DNA of 45,840 nucleotides. Origin: Gammaproteobacteria bacterium. GTDB lineage: Bacteria > Pseudomonadota > Gammaproteobacteria > Steroidobacterales > GCA-2729495. The translations under genes and the position numbers were made by a program. Under the pieces are notes generated by a model, which was not told the origin of the DNA, made no database searches, and worked only from the letters and a program-made list of their open reading frames with translations. Numbering within the stretch: the first letter of the stretch is position 1; every line of letters begins with the position of its first letter. Positions 38,969-45,840 of this stretch are shown here, one piece after another. The stretch lies in the NCBI GenBank assembly GCA_019454675.1, contig JACFNV010000009.1, positions 1-45,840 on the forward strand, given 5' to 3'.

Positions 38969-40701
38969 GCAGGGGCAAGGGCAGGGGACAGGAGCAGCAG
39001 CCGCAGCGGAGCTTCACGCTGCGCTGGGGCGTGGTCTGCGGGCTGCTGCTGGCGCTCGGCCTGGTGCTGGTGGGCCGCGCGGTGCACCTGCAGGTGTTCA
39101 GCAAGGACTTCCTCATCGGCCAGGCGCAGGCGCGCCACCTGCGCACGGCGAAGATATCGGCCAACCGCGGGGTCATCACCGACCGCAACGGCGAGACGCT
39201 GGCCGCCTCGATGCCGGTGGATACCCTGTGGGGCAGCCCGCGCGAGCTCTCGCGCGGGCCGGAGCAGCTGCCGGTGCTGGCGAAGGCGCTGGGGCTCGAC
39301 CCGGCGGTGCTGGCGCGGCAGGTTGCCGGCAATGTCGACAAGGACTTCATGTACCTGCGCCGGCACATGAACCCCGACGATGCGCAGGCCGTGCTCGATG
39401 CCGGCTTCCCCGGCGTGCACGTGCTGCGCGAATACCGCCGCTACTACCCGGCCGGCGAAGTGACCGGGCAGCTGGTGGGCTTCACCAACATCGACGATGC
39501 AGGCCAGGAGGGCATGGAGCTGGCTTTCGACGAGTGGCTGCGCGGCCATCCCGGCAGGAAGCTGGTGCTGCGCGACCGCCTCGGCCGGGTGATCGAGGAT
39601 GTCGAACGGATCGAGTCGCCGAGCCCCGGGCGCGAGGTGGCGAGCTCGATCGACCTGCGCATCCAGTACCTTGCCTACCGCGAGCTCAAGGCGGCGGTGC
39701 AGAAGCACCGTGCGCAGTCGGCCTCGGCGGTGGTGCTCGACGTGCAGACCGGCGAGGTGCTGGCGATGGTGAACCAGCCCTCCTACAACCCCAATGACCG
39801 CGCGCAGTACCTGCCGGCCCGCTTCCGCAACCGCGCCATCACCGACCTCTTCGAGCCCGGCTCGAGCTTCAAGCCGCTGGTGGTTGCCGCGGCGCTGGAG
39901 AGCGGGCAGTGGCGGCGCGACAGCCGCGTCGACACCTCGCCCGGCATGCTGCGGGTGGCGAACAAGATCATCGAGGACGAGAAGAACCTCGGCCTCGCCA
40001 GCCTCGACACGGTGCTGGCGCGCTCGAGCAACGTCGGCATGGCGAAGCTCGCGCTCTCGCTGCCCTCGGACCAGCTGTGGCAGGTGCTCAACCGCTTCGG
40101 CATCGGGCGCACCACCTCCAGCGGCTTCCCCGGCGAGTCGGCGGGGCTGCTGAGCCCCTGGGAGAACTGGCGGCCGATCGCCAAGGCCACGCTGGCCTAT
40201 GGCTACGGCCTCTCGGTCACCCCGCTGCAGCTGGCGCAAAGCTATGCGGTGCTTGCCGCCGATGGCGTCATGCGCCCGGTGTCGCTGCTGCGGGTGGACC
40301 ACCCGCCGATCGGCCGGCAGGTGATCGCAGCGCAGAACGCCCGCGCCATGGTCGACCTGCTCGAGCACGTGGTGGGCCCCGAGGGCACCGGCCAGCGTGC
40401 GGCGGTGCCCGGCTATCGCGTCGCCGGCAAGACCGGCACGGCGCGCAAGGTGGCGGCCGGCAGCTACTCCACCGAGCGCTACACCGCGGTGTTTGCCGGC
40501 CTGGCGCCGGCCAGCCAGCCGCGCCTCGCGGTGGTGGTCGTGGTGGATGAACCGCGCGCAGGCGAGTACTTCGGCGGCGCAGTGGCGGCACCGGTGTTCT
40601 CGCAGATCGTCGGTGGCGCCATGCGCATCCTCGCCATCCCGCCCGATCGGCCGGTGGCGCCCTCGCGCAGCCCGCAGCTGACCGTGGCCAGCGCGCCATG
40701 A
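38965..40701 (+). CDS. ftsI: Peptidoglycan D,D-transpeptidase FtsI (PBP3)
   Basis: Septal transpeptidase. 578 residues: basic cytoplasmic start, a membrane anchor (WGVVCGLLLALGLVLVG), pedestal domain with RGVITDRNGE, then the penicillin-binding domain with catalytic Ser300 and Lys303 in SSFK, SSN at 354-356 and KTGT at 489-492. Spacing matches E. coli PBP3. Overlaps murE by four bases. Confidence 0.98.
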   Translation: MSRGKGRGQEQQPQRSFTLRWGVVCGLLLALGLVLVGRAVHLQVFSKDFLIGQAQARHLRTAKISANRGVITDRNGETLAASMPVDTLWGSPRELSRGPEQLPVLAKALGLDPAVLARQVAGNVDKDFMYLRRHMNPDDAQAVLDAGFPGVHVLREYRRYYPAGEVTGQLVGFTNIDDAGQEGMELAFDEWLRGHPGRKLVLRDRLGRVIEDVERIESPSPGREVASSIDLRIQYLAYRELKAAVQKHRAQSASAVVLDVQTGEVLAMVNQPSYNPNDRAQYLPARFRNRAITDLFEPGSSFKPLVVAAALESGQWRRDSRVDTSPGMLRVANKIIEDEKNLGLASLDTVLARSSNVGMAKLALSLPSDQLWQVLNRFGIGRTTSSGFPGESAGLLSPWENWRPIAKATLAYGYGLSVTPLQLAQSYAVLAADGVMRPVSLLRVDHPPIGRQVIAAQNARAMVDLLEHVVGPEGTGQRAAVPGYRVAGKTGTARKVAAGSYSTERYTAVFAGLAPASQPRLAVVVVVDEPRAGEYFGGAVAAPVFSQIVGGAMRILAIPPDRPVAPSRSPQLTVASAP

Positions 40702-42185
40702 TGGCCGCCGCGCATACCGACATGGAACTGCGTGAACTGTTTCCGGGCCTGGCATCCGCTGCGGACCTGGATGTGCGGGACATCGCCCAGCACAGCGCCG
40801 GCATCCGCCCGGGCAGCCTGTTCCTCGCCTGCGGCGGCGGCCGCGCCCATGGCCTGCGCTTCCTCGATGATGCGCTGGCCCGCGGTGCGGCAGCGGTGGC
40901 CTGGGAACCGGGGCCGCGGGTCGATGCACCGCTGCTGCCCGCCGGCGTGGCGGGCCTCGAGGTGCCGGGGCTGCGCGGGCAGCTCGGCACGCTCGCCAAC
41001 CGCTTCTTTGCCAGCCCCTCGCGGCAGCTGGCGGTGACCGGCATCACCGGCACCAACGGCAAGACCACGGTGGCCTGGCTGCTGATGCAGGCGCTCGGGC
41101 AGCTCGGCCGCAAGGCCGGCTACATGGGCACGCTCGGCCATGGCATCGCCGGCCGGCTGGAGGCCGCGTCTCTTACCACCCCCGACTGCATCAGCGTGCA
41201 CCGGCAGCTGCACCAGCTGCTCGGCGAGGGCGCCACCCACGTGGCGATGGAGGTATCCTCGCATGCGCTCGACCAGCGGCGCATCGATGGCGTGAGCCTG
41301 CGCAGCGTTGCCTTCACCAACCTCGGCCGCGACCACCTCGATTACCACGGCGACATGGCGCGCTATGCGCAGGCCAAGGCACGGCTGTTCCTCGATGGCG
41401 GGGCACCGGTCGCGGTCATCAACCTCGGCGATGCCTGCGGGCGCGAGCTGGCCGCGCGCCTGCCGGCGGGCATGCGCCTGATCGGGACGAGCGCGGTGGC
41501 AGGGCAGCCGGCCGCGGTCAGCCTGCGGCGCCTGCCGGGCGCTGGCCGGCAGGCACGGCTGCAGCTCGTCATCGAGGGCACGGTGGCCGGCTTCGAGTCG
41601 CCGCTGCTCGGCGACTTCAATCTCGAGAACCTTGCGGTAGCCGCCGGCCTCCTGCATGCGGAAGGCTTCGCGCCGGCGGACATCGCCGCGGCGCTGGCCG
41701 GCTGCCAGGCGCCGCCGGGACGCATGCAGCCGATCGCCGCGGCGCATGGGCCGCGGGTGCTGGTGGACTTCGCGCACACGCCCGATGCGCTGCGCCGCGC
41801 GCTCGAAACGCTGCGTGCCGAGGCGCCCGCGCAGCTGTGGTGCGTGTTCGGTTGCGGCGGCGAGCGCGATACCGGCAAGCGGGCGCTGATGGGCGCGGTG
41901 GTGCGCGAGCTCGCCGATCGCCTGGTGCTCACCGACGACAATCCGCGCGGCGAGGATCCCGATGCCATCATCGCCGCCATCCTCGAGGGCAGCGGGCGCG
42001 GGCCGCAGGTCGAGGTCATCCGCGATCGCGCCGCCGCCATTCGCCATGCCATCGACGCGGCGGGTCCGCAGGACATCGTGCTGATCGCCGGCAAGGGCCA
42101 CGAGTCGGTGCAGCTCGTCGGCGGCGAGGCCCATCCCTTCTCCGACCAGCTGGTGGCGAGTGCTGCACTCGCCGGGCGGCCATGA
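40698..42185 (+). CDS. murE: UDP-MurNAc-L-Ala-D-Glu:meso-diaminopimelate ligase
   Basis: Adds meso-DAP to the growing UDP-MurNAc peptide. 495 residues: N-terminal UDP-binding domain, ATP loop GTNGKTT (118-124), carbamylated Lys region YAQAKARLF, and DNPR (414-417), the motif that marks meso-DAP over lysine use. So the cell wall is the standard Gram-negative DAP type. Starts MMAAAHTDMELRELF; the second Met or Met9 is possible. Confidence 0.97.
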   Translation: MMAAAHTDMELRELFPGLASAADLDVRDIAQHSAGIRPGSLFLACGGGRAHGLRFLDDALARGAAAVAWEPGPRVDAPLLPAGVAGLEVPGLRGQLGTLANRFFASPSRQLAVTGITGTNGKTTVAWLLMQALGQLGRKAGYMGTLGHGIAGRLEAASLTTPDCISVHRQLHQLLGEGATHVAMEVSSHALDQRRIDGVSLRSVAFTNLGRDHLDYHGDMARYAQAKARLFLDGGAPVAVINLGDACGRELAARLPAGMRLIGTSAVAGQPAAVSLRRLPGAGRQARLQLVIEGTVAGFESPLLGDFNLENLAVAAGLLHAEGFAPADIAAALAGCQAPPGRMQPIAAAHGPRVLVDFAHTPDALRRALETLRAEAPAQLWCVFGCGGERDTGKRALMGAVVRELADRLVLTDDNPRGEDPDAIIAAILEGSGRGPQVEVIRDRAAAIRHAIDAAGPQDIVLIAGKGHESVQLVGGEAHPFSDQLVASAALAGRP

Positions 42186-43558
42186 TCGGCGGGCGGCTGG
42201 CCATGGTGGCGACGGCAACCGGCGGCAGGCTGGCCGGCGCGGATGCGTCCTTCAGCGGTGTCAGCACCGATACCCGCAGCCTGCGTCCGGGCGAGTTGTT
42301 CTTCGCGCTGCAGGGTGCCGGCAGCGATGGCGCGGCCTTCGTCGCCGAGGCGGCGCGGCTGGGCGCGGCGGGCGCGGTGGTGGCGGCACGCCAGCCGCTG
42401 GCGCTGCCGCAGGTCGAGGTGGGCGACACGCGGCTTGCGCTCGGCGAGCTGGCGCGCAGCTGGCGCCGGCGCTTCGACATCCCGCTGATCGGCATCACCG
42501 GCTCGAACGGCAAGACCACGGTCAAGGAGATGAGCGCGGCGATCATGCGCACGGCGCTCGGCGGCGCCATCGACCCGCTGCTGGTGACCTGGGGCAATTT
42601 CAACAACGAGATCGGCCTGCCGCGCACGCTGTTCTACCTCGGCGAGGCGCACCGCGCGGCAGTCATCGAGATGGGCGCGGCCCGGCCCGGCGATATCGCC
42701 TACCTGGCGCGCATCGCCTGCCCGACGGTGGCGGTGGTGAACAACGCCACGTGCGCCCACCTGCAGGGTTTCGGCAGCATCGAGGCGGTCGCCGCCACCA
42801 AGGGCGAGATCTACGACGCACTGCCGGCTGCGGGCACCGCGGTGGTCAACCGCGACGACCGCTTCTTCGACGCCTGGTGGGAGCGCAGCAGCGGGCGCCG
42901 GCGCCTGAGCTTCGGGCTGCATCCGCAGGCGGACTTCCGCGCCAGCGACATCCGCGTCGGCGAGTGCCTCGACTTCAGGCTGCACGCCCCGGGTGGCACG
43001 GTGGCAGTGCGCCTGGCGATGGCAGGCAGCCACAACGTGCCCAATGCACTGGCGGCCGCGGCGGTGACGCATGCGGCAGGTGCCCCGCTGCAGGCCATCG
43101 CCGACGGGCTTGCACGGGTGCGCAACGTGAGCGGACGCCTGCGCCGGGTACCGGCCGCGGCGGGGCTGGCGCTCTACGACGACAGCTACAACGCCAACCC
43201 TGCCTCGGTGCGTGCCGCCATCGGCTTCCTCGGCGCGCTGGCCGGCGAGCGCTGGCTGGTGCTCGGCGACATGGCCGAGCTCGGCCCCGACAGCGCGCAG
43301 ATGCACCGCGAGATCGGCGCCTGCGCACGCGAGGCCGGCATCCCGCGGCTGTTCTGCACCGGCAACCAGAGCCGGGAGGCGGCCGAGGCCTTCGGTCGCG
43401 GGGCGCGCTGGTTCGCCGAGCTGCCGGCGCTGCTGTCCGCGCTGCAGGCCGAGCTCGTGCCCGGCAGCACGGTGCTGGTCAAGGGCTCGCGCTCCATGGG
43501 CATGGAGCGGGTGGTGCAGGCGCTGGCGGCTGCCGGCACCGAACGGGCGGAGGGCTGA
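42182..43558 (+). CDS. murF: UDP-MurNAc-tripeptide:D-Ala-D-Ala ligase
   Basis: Adds D-Ala-D-Ala, completing the cytoplasmic UDP-MurNAc-pentapeptide. 458 residues with [19 protein letters not shown] loop GSNGKTT (107-113), [11 protein letters not shown] specific to Mur[11 protein letters not shown] and [12 protein letters not shown]. Overlaps murE (ATGA). Confidence 0.97.
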   Translation: MIGGRLAMVATATGGRLAGADASFSGVSTDTRSLRPGELFFALQGAGSDGAAFVAEAARLGAAGAVVAARQPLALPQVEVGDTRLALGELARSWRRRFDIPLIGITGSNGKTTVKEMSAAIMRTALGGAIDPLLVTWGNFNNEIGLPRTLFYLGEAHRAAVIEMGAARPGDIAYLARIACPTVAVVNNATCAHLQGFGSIEAVAATKGEIYDALPAAGTAVVNRDDRFFDAWWERSSGRRRLSFGLHPQADFRASDIRVGECLDFRLHAPGGTVAVRLAMAGSHNVPNALAAAAVTHAAGAPLQAIADGLARVRNVSGRLRRVPAAAGLALYDDSYNANPASVRAAIGFLGALAGERWLVLGDMAELGPDSAQMHREIGACAREAGIPRLFCTGNQSREAAEAFGRGARWFAELPALLSALQAELVPGSTVLVKGSRSMGMERVVQALAAAGTERAEG

Positions 43559-43562
43559 GCGC

Positions 43563-44645
43563 ATGCTGTTCCTCGCCGCCGAATACCTCACCCGCTTCAT
43601 CTCCGGCTTCAACCTGTTCACCTACATCACCATGCGGGCGATCATGGGCGCGCTCACCGCGCTGGTCCTCTCGCTGGTGCTGGGCCCCGGGCTGATCCGC
43701 TGGCTCACCGCGAAGAAAATCGGCCAGACCGTGCGCCAGGACGGCCCGGGCAGCCACCTGCCCAAGGCCGGCACGCCCACCATGGGCGGCACGCTGATCC
43801 TGCTGGCCATCGCCGCGGGCACGCTGCTGTGGGCGGACCTGCGCAGCCACTACGTGTGGGTGGTGCTCGGCGTGACGCTGGCCTACGGCCTCATCGGCTT
43901 CGTCGATGACTGGCGCAAGCTCAGCCGCCGCGACCCGAAGGGCCTGTCCGCGCGCGCCAAGTTCACCGGCCAGCTGCTGGTGGCGCTGGTGGCCGCCGGC
44001 GTGCTCTATGCGCTGGCCGAGCAGCCGCAGGAAACCGCGCTGCTCATCCCCTACCTCAAGAACATCGCCATCCCGCTCGGCGGCTTCTACATCGTATTCG
44101 CCACGCTGGTGATCGTCGGCACCAGCAATGCCGTCAACCTGACCGACGGGCTCGATGGCCTGGCGACCATGCCGGCGGTGCTGGTGGGTGGTGCGCTCGG
44201 CATCTTTGCCTACGCGGCGGGCAACATCATCTACTCGCGCTACCTCGGCATCCCTTTCATCGCCGGTGCCGGCGAGATGCTGGTGTTCTGCGGCGCACTG
44301 GCCGGCGCCGGCCTCGGCTTCCTGTGGTTCAACGCCTATCCGGCGCAGGTGTTCATGGGCGATGTCGGCGCGCTGGCGCTGGGCGGCGCGCTGGGCACGG
44401 TGGCGGTGGTGGTCCGCCAGGAGCTGGTGCTGGTGATCATGGGCGGCATCTTCGTCGCCGAGACCGTCTCGGTGATGATCCAGGTGGCTTCCTTCAAGCT
44501 CACCGGCCGGCGCGTGTTCCGCATGGCGCCGCTGCACCACCACTTCGAGCTCAAGGGCTGGGCCGAGCCGAAGGTGATCGTGCGCTTCTGGATCATCACC
44601 GTGGTCCTCGTCCTGGTCGGGCTTTCGAGCCTGAAGATCCGCTGA
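43563..44645 (+). CDS. mraY: Phospho-MurNAc-pentapeptide translocase
   Basis: Inner-membrane enzyme joining the pentapeptide to undecaprenyl phosphate to form lipid I. 360 residues, about ten helices, with [37 protein letters not shown] and the HHHFELKGW loop. Four bases follow the murF stop; TGATG joins murD. Confidence 0.98.
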   Translation: MLFLAAEYLTRFISGFNLFTYITMRAIMGALTALVLSLVLGPGLIRWLTAKKIGQTVRQDGPGSHLPKAGTPTMGGTLILLAIAAGTLLWADLRSHYVWVVLGVTLAYGLIGFVDDWRKLSRRDPKGLSARAKFTGQLLVALVAAGVLYALAEQPQETALLIPYLKNIAIPLGGFYIVFATLVIVGTSNAVNLTDGLDGLATMPAVLVGGALGIFAYAAGNIIYSRYLGIPFIAGAGEMLVFCGALAGAGLGFLWFNAYPAQVFMGDVGALALGGALGTVAVVVRQELVLVIMGGIFVAETVSVMIQVASFKLTGRRVFRMAPLHHHFELKGWAEPKVIVRFWIITVVLVLVGLSSLKIR

Positions 44646-45840
44646 TGGCGACCGTGCAGCCACATGTCGCCGCTGCCGTCGCCCGCCCGGTGCTGGTGCT
44701 CGGCATGGGGGCAACCGGTGCCTCTTGTGCCCGCCACTTCGCCGCTCGCGGCACCCCGGCCTGGTTTGCCGACACGCGGGCCGCGCCGCCGGGGCTGGAG
44801 GCGATCCGCCGCGCCATGCCCGCTGCGGGCCTGCTGCCCGGCGCGATGCCGGACACGGTGCCGCCCGGCGTGGAAAGCATCGTGGTATCGCCCGGCGTCG
44901 ACCTCGGCCTGCCGGTGCTCGCCGATGCGCATCGGCGCGGCATCCGGGTGCGCGGCGACCTCGACCTGTTTGCCGCCTGCTGCGCAGCGCCGCTGCTGGG
45001 CATCACCGGCTCCAACGGCAAGAGCACGGTGACCACCATGGTCGGCCTCATGCTTCGCGCCTGCGGCTGGCCGGTCGCGGTGGGCGCCAACCTCGGCACC
45101 CCTGCGCTCGACCTGCTCGATGCGGGCATCAAGGCCTATGTGCTCGAGCTCTCCAGCTTCCAGCTCGAGCGCAGCGCGGCGTTGGAGCTGGCCGCCGCAG
45201 TGGTGCTGAACCTTGCCCCCGACCATCTCGACACGCATGGCGACATGGCGGCCTATGCCGCCGCCAAGGCCCGCATCTACGCGCGCTGCCGGGTGGCGGT
45301 GGTCAACCGCGACGAGCCCGGGCTGGCGGCGATGGTGCCCGCCGGCACCCACCGGCTGAGCTTCGGCCTCGGCGAGCCCGGCGCGGGGCAGTTCGGCCTG
45401 CTGGCGGGAGCCGGCGGCGAGTGGCTGGCGCTCGGCACGCAGCGCCTGCTGCCGGTGTCCGCGCTTGGCACCAGCGGTCGCCACAACATCGCCAATGCGC
45501 TGGCGGCGCTGGCGCTGGTGCATGCGCTGGAGGCGGACCTCGAACTCGCCGCCGCCGCGCTGCGCGAGTTCCGCGGCCTGCCGCACCGCATGCAGCTGGT
45601 GGCGGAGAACGACGGCCTGCGCTGGGTCGACGACTCGAAGGCCACCAACGTTGCCGCCGCCGTCACCGCCATCGGCGGCGTCGAGGGGCCGCTGGTGCTG
45701 ATTGCCGGCGGCGATGGCAAGGGGCAGTCCTTCGAGGCGCTGGCCGCGGCGCTGCGCCTGCGTGCAGCGACCGCCATCCTCATCGGCCGCGACCGCGGGC
45801 AGATGGCGGCCGCGCTCGACGGCGCCTGCGCGGTGGAGCT
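44645..45840 (+). CDS. murD: UDP-MurNAc-L-Ala:D-Glu ligase, C-terminus cut by window edge
   Basis: Adds D-Glu in the second cytoplasmic Mur step. About 398 residues of an expected 440-450 are present. Rossmann start VLVLGMGATGAS, ATP loop GSNGKST (about 119-125), ELSSFQLE (MurD hallmark), NLAPDHLDTHGDM, YAAAKARIY with the carbamylated Lys, and DDSKATN then GGDGKGQ near the right edge. Confidence 0.97.
   Translation, partial: MATVQPHVAAAVARPVLVLGMGATGASCARHFAARGTPAWFADTRAAPPGLEAIRRAMPAAGLLPGAMPDTVPPGVESIVVSPGVDLGLPVLADAHRRGIRVRGDLDLFAACCAAPLLGITGSNGKSTVTTMVGLMLRACGWPVAVGANLGTPALDLLDAGIKAYVLELSSFQLERSAALELAAAVVLNLAPDHLDTHGDMAAYAAAKARIYARCRVAVVNRDEPGLAAMVPAGTHRLSFGLGEPGAGQFGLLAGAGGEWLALGTQRLLPVSALGTSGRHNIANALAALALVHALEADLELAAAALREFRGLPHRMQLVAENDGLRWVDDSKATNVAAAVTAIGGVEGPLVLIAGGDGKGQSFEALAAALRLRAATAILIGRDRGQMAAALDGACAVE

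Overview
This is a G+C-rich, gene-dense stretch of a gammaproteobacterial chromosome. The strand-by-strand gene order is mostly conserved housekeeping synteny: kdsD-kdsC-lptC-lptA-lptB-rpoN, ibaG-murA, petABC-sspAB, gmhA/diaA-yraN-lpoA facing rsmI-rnpB, and the dcw cluster starting at mraZ. The right half resembles the order known from Pseudomonas. The left part, with a pyrophosphate-dependent phosphofructokinase and a proton-pumping pyrophosphatase beside adk and mpl, fits a Xanthomonadales-like or Nevskiales-like lineage better. Genus cannot be decided from the window. There are no insertion sequences, prophage genes, tRNAs, rRNAs or CRISPR arrays, and no stretch with foreign-looking composition.

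Layout. 1-3.0 kb (minus): pfp then hppA, a pyrophosphate-based glycolysis/energy pair; hppA is cut by the left edge. 3.2-6.9 kb: adk, rnd, a small membrane protein coupled to mpl (peptidoglycan recycling). 6.9-11.3 kb (minus): a TraB/GumN-family secreted protein with cpdA, then metK-ahcY of the methyl cycle. 11.5-18.5 kb (plus): tightly packed tkt-gap-pgk-pyk followed by a coupled MFS-type transporter related to nucleotide exchangers. 18.5-20 kb (minus): an exported peroxiredoxin and two small membrane proteins. 20.3-21.5 kb: a patatin-like phospholipase. 21.5-27.5 kb (minus): kdsD-kdsC-lptC-lptA-lptB-rpoN-rapZ, joining KDO synthesis and LPS transport to sigma-54 and the GlmS regulator RapZ. 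27.6-29.1 kb: ibaG-murA. 29.3-33.0 kb: petABC (cytochrome bc1) followed by sspA-sspB. 33.0-35.4 kb (minus): lpoA-yraN-gmhA/diaA. 35.4-36.8 kb: rsmI and the RNase P RNA. 37.2 kb to the right edge: mraZ-rsmH-ftsL-ftsI-murE-murF-mraY-murD, nearly all overlapping by ATGA or TGATG; murD is cut by the right edge.

The common thread is envelope building (murA, murC-F type ligases, mpl, lpt, kds, lpoA, fts) together with central carbon metabolism in which PPi may stand in for ATP at phosphofructokinase. Regulatory DNA is readable in places. The clearest case is the mra promoter (TTGACG-17-TATAGT), followed directly by three TGGxN repeats with an exact 10-bp period, a textbook MraZ operator. rnpB has a recognisable promoter and a perfect 10-bp closing helix.

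I did not find a convincing undescribed multi-gene system. The points most worth a second look are: the nucleotide-transporter-like protein translationally coupled to pyruvate kinase; the direct rpoN-rapZ junction lacking hpf and ptsN; the adenylate kinase LID with half of a zinc site; the pfp-hppA pair; the SIS protein at the diaA locus that keeps the phosphoheptose isomerase catalytic residues; and the structured, gene-free interval between rnpB and mraZ.
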